Notes under the pieces: generated by a model
Told to the model about the DNA's origin: nothing
Database searches by the model: none
Seen by the model: the letters and a program-made list of their open reading frames with translations, nothing else
Position numbers and translations under genes: made by a program
In this document: positions 34,692 to 43,254 of the stretch, piece by piece
Layout of the letters: every line of letters starts with the position of its first letter
Position numbering within the stretch: the stretch's first letter is position 1
NCBI GenBank assembly: GCA_902616725.1
Contig: CACMTZ010000002.1
Location: forward strand, 62,001-126,000
Reading direction: 5' to 3'
Source: an uncultured Pelagibacteraceae bacterium
GTDB lineage: Bacteria > Pseudomonadota > Alphaproteobacteria > Pelagibacterales > Pelagibacteraceae
Length of the DNA stretch: 64,000 bases

Positions 34692-35483
34692 ATGAGACCA
34701 AATAAAATAAAAAAGATGATGAGAGGAGGTGAGCCAATTATTAATGGGTGGCTACAAATCCCTAGTTCTTTTTCTGCAGAGGTAATGTCAAATCAGGGAT
34801 GGGACTCTATAACTATTGATATGCAACATGGTGTTATAGATTACCCTTCTGCATTGCAAATGTTACAGGCTATATCAACAACTGACGTAACTCCACTTGC
34901 AAGAGTAAATTGGAATGAGCCTGGACAAATTATGAAAATTCTAGATGCTGGATGCTATGGAATAATCTGTCCAATGGTAAGTAATAAATATGAAGCTGAA
35001 AGATTTGTTCAAGCATGCTTATATCCTCCTAAAGGTTATAGAAGTTATGGACCTATTAGAGGTTTGATATATGGTGGAGCTGATTATGGAGACCACGCAA
35101 ATAATGAGATTTTAAAATTAGCGATGATAGAAACTAAAGAAGCTATTGATAAACTAGATGAAATTATGACTACACCAGGTTTAGATGGAATTTATATTGG
35201 ACCAGCAGATTTAAGTTTGGCCTTAGGTGAAAAACCATCATTTGATAAGCCAGAAAATTCAGGAACCTATAAAGAAATTTTAAATATACTAGAACATGCA
35301 AAAAAAAATAATCTTTTTGCAGGAATTCATAATGCTACCCCTGAGTATGCACAAAAAATGTTAGATTTAAGTTTTAATTTAGTTACCATTGGATCTGATC
35401 AAAGATACATGAGCGCTGGTGCAAAAGAAGCTGTTTCTAAATTGAAATCGATAAAATTAAAAGACGATACAAAAACTTATTAA
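34692..35483 (+). CDS. HpcH/HpaI-family 2-keto-3-deoxy acid aldolase
   Basis: 263-residue class II aldolase fold. ITIDMQHGVIDY near residues 40-51, a catalytic arginine in LARVNWNEPG, AMIETKEAIDKLDEIM with the metal glutamate, and GIYIGPADLSLALG with the metal aspartate are present. Members cleave 2-keto-3-deoxy or 4-hydroxy-2-keto acids to pyruvate and an aldehyde. Placed 1 nt after the aldehyde dehydrogenase, it probably supplies that enzyme's substrate. Confidence 0.88.
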   Translation: MRPNKIKKMMRGGEPIINGWLQIPSSFSAEVMSNQGWDSITIDMQHGVIDYPSALQMLQAISTTDVTPLARVNWNEPGQIMKILDAGCYGIICPMVSNKYEAERFVQACLYPPKGYRSYGPIRGLIYGGADYGDHANNEILKLAMIETKEAIDKLDEIMTTPGLDGIYIGPADLSLALGEKPSFDKPENSGTYKEILNILEHAKKNNLFAGIHNATPEYAQKMLDLSFNLVTIGSDQRYMSAGAKEAVSKLKSIKLKDDTKTY

Positions 35484-35489
35484 ATTTAA

Positions 35490-36455
35490 GTGCCAGATAA
35501 AAAAAAAATCTTAATTATTCAGCCTATCCATAAAGCAGGAATTGAACTTTTAGAAAATAATCCAGATTATGAAGTTGAATTAATTGAAAATGTTGATGAG
35601 AAAGATATTAAATCAAAAATTGTAGAATGTGACGGTTTGTCAATAAGAACGGCAAAATTATCTAGTGAATTGATCAATGCTTCAAAAAAACTTAAAATTA
35701 TTTCTCGTCATGGAGTGGGTTATGACAATATTGATCTGAAATCATCTAAAGAAAAAGATATCACTTTAGCAATAACAGCAACTGCTAATGCTGTGGCTGT
35801 GGCAGAACATGTAATTTTTATGTTATTAAACATATCTAAAAGAAAAGATATGTACGATAAAACTGTTAGAGAAGGAAATTTTACAAATCGAAACAAACTT
35901 CCAAAAACAATTGAATTGTGGAAAAAAAATATTTTAATCGCTGGATTTGGACGAATTGGTCAGTCTTTAATTAAGAGATGTAAGGGATTTGAAATGAATG
36001 TTTTTGTATACGATCCATTCATTTCCAAAAAAAAAATAGAGGAATTTGGTGGAGTAAAAGTTGAGGACTTAAAAGAAACTGTGAAATCAATGGATGCTAT
36101 CTCTCTTCATATGCCTCTAAATGAAAAAACTAAAAATATAATAAATCTTGATCTTATTAAAACTATGAAAAAAAATTGTATAATCATAAATGCAGCTAGA
36201 GGTGGCATAATTAATGAGCAGGATTTAAATAAAGCACTTAATGAAAATTTAATATTTGGTGCAGGATTAGATGTTTTTGAAACAGAACCACCTAAAGAAG
36301 ATAATCCTTTGCTAAAAAATGATAAAGTTTTTTTAAGTCCTCATACAGCTACATTCAGTGAAGAATGCATGATCAGAATGGGAAAGGAAACAATTCAAAA
36401 TATAATTGATTTTTTTGAAAAAAAATTAGACAAATCAAAAATTATTAAATTTTAA
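35490..36455 (+). CDS. D-2-hydroxyacid dehydrogenase (phosphoglycerate dehydrogenase-like)
   Basis: 321-residue NAD-dependent enzyme. The Rossmann motif ILIAGFGRIGQSLIKRC is near residues 148-164. The catalytic residues are in NAARGGIINEQDL (Arg), DVFETEPPKEDNPLL (Glu) and LSPHTATFSEE (His). The start is GTG, 6 nt after the aldolase stop. The protein lacks the C-terminal ACT domain of SerA. In this context it may reduce or oxidise a hydroxyacid such as glycerate or tartronate semialdehyde-related compounds. Confidence 0.87.
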   Translation: MPDKKKILIIQPIHKAGIELLENNPDYEVELIENVDEKDIKSKIVECDGLSIRTAKLSSELINASKKLKIISRHGVGYDNIDLKSSKEKDITLAITATANAVAVAEHVIFMLLNISKRKDMYDKTVREGNFTNRNKLPKTIELWKKNILIAGFGRIGQSLIKRCKGFEMNVFVYDPFISKKKIEEFGGVKVEDLKETVKSMDAISLHMPLNEKTKNIINLDLIKTMKKNCIIINAARGGIINEQDLNKALNENLIFGAGLDVFETEPPKEDNPLLKNDKVFLSPHTATFSEECMIRMGKETIQNIIDFFEKKLDKSKIIKF

Positions 36456-36457
36456 TT

Positions 36458-36958
36458 ATGCGAATAAATTTCAAAAATTTTGGACTATTAGAGGCATTAG
36501 TGTTGTTATCGTTGGTATATGTGGTTGGTATGTTGATCTGGACTGCAAGTACAAGACCCGCAGTTGAAGCAAAAGCTAACTTAGTTAAAGAAAATCATAA
36601 GAAAGTAGTCGATTTTATAAATGGAGAAATAAATAATTGTGGGAATAATGATGAAGATAAATTGACTGTTTGGGGTGATCCCTGTAATGGCGAATGGTCT
36701 TCATCTAAAGTTGTAAATTATATAAACAAAAATCTTAATATAGAGAATCCTTTTTCAGAGGATACTAAAGTAAAAACTGATCCTGATCCTAGAATTAAAG
36801 CAGAAGGTAAAGCGGGGCAATCAGTTGAGATGGGTGTAATATTTGTGATGTCATCAAATTTTTTACCTGATCCTGGATCTGAATGGGTTGTGGGTACTTG
36901 TTTTAAATCTCCATGTGTTGCTGCTGGAAATAATGAACTAACTTCACTTTATAGATAA
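36458..36958 (+). CDS. Single-span exported protein, pseudopilin-like N-terminus
   Basis: 166 residues with one N-terminal helix (FGLLEALVLLSLVYVVGMLI, residues 8-27) after a short basic leader. The following amphipathic helix (KANLVKENHKKVVDFINGEI) is typical of type IV pilin-like proteins. The strict G-F-T-L-x-E prepilin motif is not present; here it is G-L-L-E. Cysteine pairs in NNCGNNDED...DPCNG and CFKSPC could form disulfides. The start is 3 nt after the dehydrogenase stop, an odd member for a sugar operon. Function unknown. Confidence 0.6.
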   Translation: MRINFKNFGLLEALVLLSLVYVVGMLIWTASTRPAVEAKANLVKENHKKVVDFINGEINNCGNNDEDKLTVWGDPCNGEWSSSKVVNYINKNLNIENPFSEDTKVKTDPDPRIKAEGKAGQSVEMGVIFVMSSNFLPDPGSEWVVGTCFKSPCVAAGNNELTSLYR

Positions 36959-37861
36959 TCAATTTTTATAAATTTCAATTTCGGATTTTTTTAATGTGTC
37001 TGTAAGATATTTGTAACCAATTTTTGCATACTCTAACGGATTTGCTTTTGCCGGATCCTGCTCTGCCTCAACTACTAACCATCCTGAATAATTATTATTT
37101 TTTAATACATTAAATAAAGGTTGATAATCAATACAACCATCTCCTGGTACTGTAAACGCACCCTCTAAAAAAGCACCTCTAAAACTTAAATCCTCTTTTA
37201 AAGATTTTTCAAGAACTTGTTTTCTTATATCTTTACAATGGACGTGCAAAATTCTTTCATAATAATTTTGTAATATGGATTTTGAGTCCCCTTTTGCAAA
37301 TAACATATGTCCTGTATCTAATGTTAATTTTACACTTTCATGAGTATTTTCTATAAGTCTTTCAGTATCTTTTTGAGTTTCAATTACTGTCCCCATATGA
37401 TGGTGATATGCCAAAGGCATTCCTTCATCCTCTAAATATTTTCCTAGTTCAGAAATTTTTTCACAAAACTTCTGCCATTCATCTTTTTCCATTTGAGGCC
37501 GAGTTGATAATTTTCTATTAGGATCTCCTTGTATAGAGCCAGAAACTTCCGCGAAAACTATACAAGGTGCATCACAATCTTTAAATAAATTTAGTTGTTC
37601 TTGAATGGATTTTTTTTCTTCCTCAACAGAATTTTTTCTAAGATTTGCGCCATACCATCCTGAGCAGAGTTTAAGATTAAATTGATCTAATTTTGGGATT
37701 AATTCAGAAGATTTCTTTGGAAATTTTCCACCAGACTCTACACCTATATAGCCTGCTTCATTTGCTTCTTTTAAACACTGTTCTAATGTAGTTTCACCAC
37801 CTAACTCAGGCATGTCATCATTACTCCATGCAATGGGTGCAACTCCTAATTTTACTGACAT
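36959..37861 (-). CDS. iolE: Inosose dehydratase IolE
   Basis: 300-residue TIM-barrel (AP endonuclease 2-like) enzyme that dehydrates 2-keto-myo-inositol. The opening GVAPIAWSNDDMPELGGETTLEQCL is diagnostic of IolE. Metal ligands follow in YHHHMGTVIET, LTLDTGHMLFA and HVHCKDIR, with WLVVEAEQDPAKANP near the C-terminus. It is convergent with the pilin-like gene and divergent from iolG. Confidence 0.9.
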   Translation of the reverse strand: MSVKLGVAPIAWSNDDMPELGGETTLEQCLKEANEAGYIGVESGGKFPKKSSELIPKLDQFNLKLCSGWYGANLRKNSVEEEKKSIQEQLNLFKDCDAPCIVFAEVSGSIQGDPNRKLSTRPQMEKDEWQKFCEKISELGKYLEDEGMPLAYHHHMGTVIETQKDTERLIENTHESVKLTLDTGHMLFAKGDSKSILQNYYERILHVHCKDIRKQVLEKSLKEDLSFRGAFLEGAFTVPGDGCIDYQPLFNVLKNNNYSGWLVVEAEQDPAKANPLEYAKIGYKYLTDTLKKSEIEIYKN

Positions 37862-37905
37862 AAGAAATTTTTTTAGTTAAGTTATTATTTTAATACAAAT
37901 TTTAA

Positions 37906-38907
37906 ATGATTGATATAGCTTTATTTGGACTTGGTAGAATTGGTATTATGCATGGAAAAAATTTAATGCGTAGTAAAGACTTTAATCTTAAATATATTTA
38001 TGACATTGAACAAAAATTATCTAAAAAATATTCAAAAACATTAAAAACAAAAGCTATAAACAATCCATCTGTGGCTTATAAAAATAAAGATATAAAAGCT
38101 ATCTTTATTGCCTCAACAACGTCGACACATATTAAATTTATTCTAGATGGCGTAAAAAATAAAAAAATTATTTTTTGTGAAAAACCACTAGATTTAAGTA
38201 TTAAAAAGATTGAGTCTTGTAAAAAAAAAATTTTTAAATTAAATCCAAAAATACAATTAGGTTTTAATAGACGATATGATCCAACTCACAATAATTTAAG
38301 AAAACAACTACTTAGTGGAAAAATAGGTAAATTAGAAAAAATTATCATTACAAGTCGTGACCCTGCCCCACCCACTATGAAATATCTAAAAGAGTCTGGT
38401 GGTATTTTTAGAGATATGATGATCCATGATTTTGATCTTGTTAGATTCTACCTTGGTAAGGATGAGCCAGCAAAAATAATAGCTTCTGGTAGTAATATAT
38501 CTGATAAAAGATTTGATAAAATAAAAGATTTTGAACTAGCATCGACCATAATTAGATCTAAAGCTGGCGTTCAGTGCATAATAACTAATTCTAGACATTG
38601 TAGTTTCGGTTATGATCAAAGAATAGAATTATTTGGATCGAAAGGTATGTTAATTTCAGAAAATAAAAGACAAAACGAAACATCTTTATATTCTGCACAA
38701 TCAACTTCAAATAAATCTCCTTTGCTTAATTTTTTTATTGAGAGGTATAAAGATGCTTATAAAAATCAATTAAAGGATTTTGCAAAATTTATTAGAAAAA
38801 AAATTCAACCTCTTGCAGGATTTGAAGAGGGAAGAAAAGCTCTGATAATTGCGAATGCAGCTCAAAAATCTTTACGATCAAAAAAGTTTGAAAAACTTAA
38901 TCTTTAA
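37906..38907 (+). CDS. iolG: Inositol 2-dehydrogenase-like oxidoreductase
   Basis: 333-residue Gfo/Idh/MocA protein. The NAD motif IALFGLGRIGIMHGKNLM is at residues 4-21, FCEKPLDLSI holds the conserved lysine-proline, and FRDMMIHDFDLVRFYLG is typical of IolG (the H-x-x-D catalytic pair). LGFNRRYDPTHNNLRK also matches inositol dehydrogenases. It oxidises myo-inositol to scyllo-inosose. It is divergent from iolE and upstream of the importer genes. Confidence 0.87.
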   Translation: MIDIALFGLGRIGIMHGKNLMRSKDFNLKYIYDIEQKLSKKYSKTLKTKAINNPSVAYKNKDIKAIFIASTTSTHIKFILDGVKNKKIIFCEKPLDLSIKKIESCKKKIFKLNPKIQLGFNRRYDPTHNNLRKQLLSGKIGKLEKIIITSRDPAPPTMKYLKESGGIFRDMMIHDFDLVRFYLGKDEPAKIIASGSNISDKRFDKIKDFELASTIIRSKAGVQCIITNSRHCSFGYDQRIELFGSKGMLISENKRQNETSLYSAQSTSNKSPLLNFFIERYKDAYKNQLKDFAKFIRKKIQPLAGFEEGRKALIIANAAQKSLRSKKFEKLNL

Positions 38908-39008
38908 TTGAATCAACCTTAAGTAGAATACAACCTGTATACTTTACAACCAAATAATATTTTGATTAGATTTTATTTTTAAAAGTTAACTTTAATTAGA
39001 GGAAAATA

Positions 39009-39932
39009 ATGAAAACAATAAAAAACTTTATATTAGCTTTAGCTGCATGGGCAATGATGTCTGTATCTGCTTTAGCTGTAGATATAATTGTGGTTTCTCA
39101 TGGTCAAGCAAACGATCCTTTTTGGTCAGTTGCTAAAAATGGAGTTGATGCTGGATGTAAAGACATGGGAGTGTCTTGCAAATACACAGCACCGGCTACT
39201 TTTGACATGGTAGAAATGGCAAAATTAATTGATAATGCTGTATCACAAAAACCGAAAGGTATAGTGATCACATTACCAGATGCTGCTGCTTTAGGAAAAT
39301 CAGTTAAAGCTGCAATAGCTGCTGGTATTCCTGTAATATCAATGAACTCTGGATCTGATGATTATGCATCATTAGGAATTAGTGCACACGTTGGACAAAC
39401 TGAGTTTGAAGCAGGTGTAGGTGGTGGACAAAAAATGAAAGCCGCTGGTGGAAAAAAAGCATTATGTGTTAACCATGAGGTAGGAAACGTTGCACTAGAT
39501 AGAAGATGTGCTGGTTTCAAAAAAGGTTTTGGTGGATCTGTTGATATTTTAGGTACATCAAATGACCCAACAGAAATTCAAAAAGCTGTTGCTGCAAAAT
39601 TAGGTGGTGGCTATGACACTATTCTAACTTTAGGTGCTGGATTATCTGGTGAAGCAGCTTTGAAAGCACTTGAGTCAGCTGGAAAAGTTGGTTCTGTAAG
39701 ATTAGGAACATTTGATATGTCTCCAAATATGTTAAAAGCTGCTGCTGCAGGAAAAGTAGAGTTTTTAATTGACCAACAGCAATATCTACAAGGATATTTA
39801 CCAATAGCTATCTTTGGACAATATATGAGATGGGGAACAATGCCGGCAGGTGTAGTAATGACTGGACCTGGGTTTGTTACTCCTGACAATGCGTCTAAAG
39901 TAATTAAATGGGCAGCTCAAGGTTATAGATAA
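39009..39932 (+). CDS. Periplasmic sugar/cyclitol-binding protein of an ABC importer
   Basis: 307-residue type I periplasmic binding protein. The signal peptide is residues 1-23 (cleavage after SVSALA). Ribose-binding-like stretches are VVSHGQANDPFWSVAKNG, KGIVITLPDAAALGKSVKAA and IPVISMNSGSDDY. A GAGGAAA ribosome binding site precedes the ATG. A strong hairpin terminator directly downstream would let this gene be expressed above the permease and ATPase, as is common. Ligand inferred from iolDEG neighbours as myo-inositol; not proven. Confidence 0.87.
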   Translation: MKTIKNFILALAAWAMMSVSALAVDIIVVSHGQANDPFWSVAKNGVDAGCKDMGVSCKYTAPATFDMVEMAKLIDNAVSQKPKGIVITLPDAAALGKSVKAAIAAGIPVISMNSGSDDYASLGISAHVGQTEFEAGVGGGQKMKAAGGKKALCVNHEVGNVALDRRCAGFKKGFGGSVDILGTSNDPTEIQKAVAAKLGGGYDTILTLGAGLSGEAALKALESAGKVGSVRLGTFDMSPNMLKAAAAGKVEFLIDQQQYLQGYLPIAIFGQYMRWGTMPAGVVMTGPGFVTPDNASKVIKWAAQGYR

Positions 39933-39943
39933 AAATATGAATT

Positions 39944-39978
39944 AAAGGCCTGACTAATGTTAGTCAGGCCTTTTTTTT
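39944..39978 (+). terminator. Rho-independent terminator / attenuating hairpin after the binding-protein gene
   Basis: AAAGGCCTGACTAA and TTAGTCAGGCCTTT are perfectly complementary, followed by eight T in total. It falls between the binding-protein and permease genes and should reduce downstream transcription. Confidence 0.9.
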
Positions 39979-40004
39979 AATCATCTTTAAATTATAATTT
40001 TTAT

Positions 40005-41132
40005 ATGTCTGTAAAATCAGAGAGTATTCAATCAAAAAAAGATAGTGGACAAGATGAAAGACTTAAAAAAATTTCACCTCTTAGAGTTTTATTAAACAGA
40101 CCAGAGCTTGGTGCTTTGGGTGGCTCAATTTTAGTTTTTATTTTTTTTGGAATAGTTGCCGGTGACACTGGAATGTTTAGCGCTTATGGGACATTAAATT
40201 TTTTAGATGTTTCAGCTAATTTAGGAATTATTGCTATTGCTGCTGCAATGTTAATGATCGGTGGAGAGTTTGATTTGTCAATTGGATCAATGATTGGTTT
40301 TGCAGGAATCTGTATCGCTATACCTGCAATTTATTGGGGCTGGCCTTTATGGACGAGTATTATTTTTGCTTTTGCTATGGCAGTACTAATTGGTTATTTC
40401 AATGGTATAATGGTAGTAAAAACTGGTCTCCCATCCTTCATAGTAACTCTTGCAATGTTGTTCATTTTAAGAGGGGCAACTTTGGCTATTACGAGATTAA
40501 TTACAGGAAGAACTCAAGTACCAGGGTTAAGAGTTTTAATAGAGGATGATCCAATTGCTTGGTTGTTTGCAACAGATACTTTTCAATGGTTATTCACATG
40601 GCTAGGATCGATGAAATTAATTGCACTGAGAACTGACGGTACACCATTAGCTACAGGTATTCCACCATCAGTAATATGGTTTATTGCTCTTACATTATTT
40701 GCAACTTGGATACTTATGAAAACTAGATATGGAAATTGGATATTTGCATCAGGTGGAGATAAAGTTGGTGCTACAAATGTTGGTGTACCTGTTGGAAGAG
40801 TAAAAATAAGTCTATTTATTGGAACAGCTGTAGCATCGACAATATTTGCTTGTATTCAAGTTTTAGATGCAGGTTCTGCAGATACTATGAGAGGAACTTT
40901 AAAAGAATTAGAAGCAATAGCAGCTGCCGTGGTTGGCGGTTGTCTTTTGACTGGAGGTTATGGCTCTGCCATCGGAGCAGCATTGGGCGCTATTATTTTT
41001 GGCACTGTATCAATGGGAATTTTTTATACAGATGTGGATACTGATTGGTTTAAGGTTTTTTTAGGCGCAATGATGTTAATTGCAGTAGTATTCAATAATT
41101 ATATTAGAAAAAAAGTTACGGAGACTAAGTGA
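40005..41132 (+). CDS. Sugar ABC transporter permease (RbsC/FrcC-like)
   Basis: 375-residue permease with 8-10 membrane helices. [21 protein letters not shown] and [21 protein letters not shown] are signatures of the BPD_transp_2 family. [36 protein letters not shown] is the cytoplasmic coupling region. A hydrophilic N-terminal about 30 residues precede the first helix. Overlaps the ATPase gene by 4 nt (ATGA-type). Confidence 0.92.
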   Translation: MSVKSESIQSKKDSGQDERLKKISPLRVLLNRPELGALGGSILVFIFFGIVAGDTGMFSAYGTLNFLDVSANLGIIAIAAAMLMIGGEFDLSIGSMIGFAGICIAIPAIYWGWPLWTSIIFAFAMAVLIGYFNGIMVVKTGLPSFIVTLAMLFILRGATLAITRLITGRTQVPGLRVLIEDDPIAWLFATDTFQWLFTWLGSMKLIALRTDGTPLATGIPPSVIWFIALTLFATWILMKTRYGNWIFASGGDKVGATNVGVPVGRVKISLFIGTAVASTIFACIQVLDAGSADTMRGTLKELEAIAAAVVGGCLLTGGYGSAIGAALGAIIFGTVSMGIFYTDVDTDWFKVFLGAMMLIAVVFNNYIRKKVTETK

Positions 41133-41926
41133 TGTCTGAATATTTAGTTCAATTCAATAATATAAGTAAATTTTTTGGTAAAGTAATTGCTTTGAAAGAT
41201 GTCACCATGAAGCTAAAAAAAGGCGAAATAATGTGCTTACTTGGTGACAATGGAGCTGGAAAATCTACTTTGATAAAAACTTTAGCAGGCGTTCATAAGC
41301 CTGATGAAGGTGAAATTATTTTTGAAGATCAAAAAATAGTTTTTGACTCACCACGAGACGCTTTGGATATTGGGATAGGTACTGTTTATCAAGATTTAGC
41401 ATTAGTTTCTCTTATGAGTGTTACTAGAAATTTTTTTATGGGCAGAGAGCCACAAAAAGGTTTACCTTTTTTCAAAACTTTTGATATTGAAAAAGCAAAC
41501 ACTATAGCTGCAGAAAGAATGGGACAAATAGGTATTGATGTGAGAGACCCATCACAAGCCGTCGGTACGATGTCTGGAGGTGAAAGACAATGTCTCGCTA
41601 TTTCTAGAGCAATTTATTTTGGGGCAAAAGTTTTGGTATTAGATGAACCAACATCAGCATTAGGTGTACATCAAGCTTCAATGGTCCTGAAATATATTGT
41701 TAAAGCAGCATCACAAGGTTTAGCTGTAATTTTAATAACACACAACGTTCATCATGCTTATCCTGTTGGAAATAGTTTTACAGTTTTAAATCGAGGAAAA
41801 AGTATGGGAACATTTCAAAAAAAAGATATATCTAGAGAAAAACTTTTAAGCATGATGGCAGGTGGTGAGGAATTAGATAAGTTAGAGGTCGAACTTAAAG
41901 AAATGGACCGAATAGAAAATAATTAG
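41129..41926 (+). CDS. Sugar ABC transporter ATPase, single-domain type
   Basis: 265-residue ATPase. Walker [14 protein letters not shown] is near residues 38-50, the signature [15 protein letters not shown] is near 150, Walker B is [12 protein letters not shown], and the H-loop is in [14 protein letters not shown]. RbsA/XylG proteins are double-length, while this one is a single domain like FrcA of the frcBCA systems, with the same binding protein-permease-ATPase order. It would work as a homodimer with the permease. Confidence 0.92.
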   Translation: MMSEYLVQFNNISKFFGKVIALKDVTMKLKKGEIMCLLGDNGAGKSTLIKTLAGVHKPDEGEIIFEDQKIVFDSPRDALDIGIGTVYQDLALVSLMSVTRNFFMGREPQKGLPFFKTFDIEKANTIAAERMGQIGIDVRDPSQAVGTMSGGERQCLAISRAIYFGAKVLVLDEPTSALGVHQASMVLKYIVKAASQGLAVILITHNVHHAYPVGNSFTVLNRGKSMGTFQKKDISREKLLSMMAGGEELDKLEVELKEMDRIENN

Positions 41927-41994
41927 ACAAATATACCACTTCTGCAGACATAAATTTTGCTGTAATATTTTTTAATTAAAGAAAGGGGTAACAT

Positions 41995-42321
41995 ATGAAA
42001 GCATATATAATGGGAAACTACACTGAAAAAGCTTTTCAAGGTTTTTTAAAAGATCCTAAAAGTGATAGAAAAGCAGTAGTTGAACAATTAACAAAAGCTA
42101 TGGGTGGAACAATGCATAGTATGGATATAGTTAGAGGTCCATATGACTTTATAGTTGTAAATGAACTTACAACGTTTGAAGACTTTGCGGCAGTAAAACT
42201 TGTAGTAGAAGCATCAGGAGCAGTTAAAAATTTAACAATGCTAGAAGCTATTGATTTTAATAAAGCTACTGTTAAAGCAAGTGAAGTTGCATCAGGTGCA
42301 TACAAGGCGCCAGGACAATAA
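41995..42321 (+). CDS. GYD-domain protein
   Basis: 108-residue alpha/beta-barrel protein. The name-giving region is RGPYDFIVVNELTTFEDFAAVKL, near residues 44-66, followed by SGAVKNLTMLEAIDF. GYD proteins are small dimeric ferredoxin-like domains of unknown function. It sits 68 nt behind the importer ATPase with its own AAGGGG ribosome binding site and ends before a hairpin, so it may be part of, or a tail to, the importer unit. Confidence 0.8.
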   Translation: MKAYIMGNYTEKAFQGFLKDPKSDRKAVVEQLTKAMGGTMHSMDIVRGPYDFIVVNELTTFEDFAAVKLVVEASGAVKNLTMLEAIDFNKATVKASEVASGAYKAPGQ

Positions 42322-42329
42322 ATAGATTA

Positions 42330-42357
42330 TTACTTCCAGTGCGCGGGCTGGAAGTAA
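42330..42357. terminator. Hairpin between convergent GYD and thioesterase genes
   Basis: TTACTTCCAG and CTGGAAGTAA form a perfect 10-bp stem with the GC-rich loop TGCGCGGG. The flanks are AT-rich on both sides without a long T-run. Probable shared terminator. Confidence 0.65.
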
Positions 42358-42363
42358 ATTAAT

Positions 42364-42834
42364 TTACTTTTTCAATTTAGAAGAAAACCTAAGGTTTGTA
42401 TTATCAAACTTTTCTTTATTGTTTTTAATATAATTATCCATAATTTCTAATTTATCTCCTTCGAATTCTGAGACTTTTCGAGTATTTAAATCAACATATA
42501 ATGCAAGGACTTCAATCGTTGATGCTAAATATTGCTTTTGCTTGTGGATCATTTCCATCTTGTATTGCAACCTTTTTTTATCGTGATCAAAAAAAACTAA
42601 ATTTACATCTACCTCATCATTCATTTTTAGTTCTTGATTATATGTAATATGAGACTCAACAATCATTGTGCTTTTTCCAGTAGTCCTCGCTGAATGCTCG
42701 CCCATTTTAAAGGTGTCATTTAATATATCTGCCCCATATTTATCAAAGATCAAAAGATAATAAGAAACATTCATATGATTGTTGTAATCAATCCAATCTT
42801 TCACAATTTTTTGTGAACTTAAAAAAATCGGCAT
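42364..42834 (-). CDS. Hotdog-fold acyl-CoA thioesterase
   Basis: 156-residue 4HBT-like thioesterase. WIDYNNHMNVSYYLLIFDKYG near residues 15-35 is the family active-site region (D-x-x-x-H-x-N). MIVESHITYNQELKMNDEV follows as the central strand pair. The pattern is similar to betainyl/carnitinyl-CoA thioesterases of carnitine breakdown, but no such neighbours are present, so the acyl group is open. It lies 14 nt after the DUF779 gene on the same strand. Confidence 0.75.
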   Translation of the reverse strand: MPIFLSSQKIVKDWIDYNNHMNVSYYLLIFDKYGADILNDTFKMGEHSARTTGKSTMIVESHITYNQELKMNDEVDVNLVFFDHDKKRLQYKMEMIHKQKQYLASTIEVLALYVDLNTRKVSEFEGDKLEIMDNYIKNNKEKFDNTNLRFSSKLKK

Positions 42835-42848
42835 TGTAAGATAAAAAT

Positions 42849-43220
42849 TTAATGATTTGGATTATCGTTATCCACTACGAGACATATTTCAGATTTAGTT
42901 AAAAATCTTCTTCCAGTTCCGTTATCTAGTGAAAACATTCCACCAATTCCTTTTACAGCATCTATCGTTAGATCGGTATGTTTCCATTTTTCATATTGAT
43001 CACCATTCATATAAAATGGAACTCCACCTATTTCTCCAAGTTTAATATCATTATCTCCCAATGGAAATTCGCCTTCTTGGAAACACATAGGTGCACTCCC
43101 ATCACAACATCCACCTGATTGATGAAACATTAACTTTTCACCATATTTTTCTTTAAGTTCAGATAATAAACTAAGTGCCGAATGTGTTGCAGATACTTTC
43201 ATATTTTTTCTCTGGCCCAT
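42849..43220 (-). CDS. DUF779 protein
   Basis: 123-residue protein. FHQSGGCCDGSAPMCFQEGEFPLG near residues 34-57 contains the double cysteine and third cysteine typical of DUF779, and DLTIDAVKGIGGMFSLDNGTGRRF matches the C-terminal half. DUF779 genes are commonly adjacent to acetaldehyde-type dehydrogenases, as here. The conserved cysteines suggest metal or cofactor binding, but function is not established. Confidence 0.87.
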   Translation of the reverse strand: MGQRKNMKVSATHSALSLLSELKEKYGEKLMFHQSGGCCDGSAPMCFQEGEFPLGDNDIKLGEIGGVPFYMNGDQYEKWKHTDLTIDAVKGIGGMFSLDNGTGRRFLTKSEICLVVDNDNPNH

Positions 43221-43254
43221 GATATCGAATCATGGACCAGTATATATTATTTGA

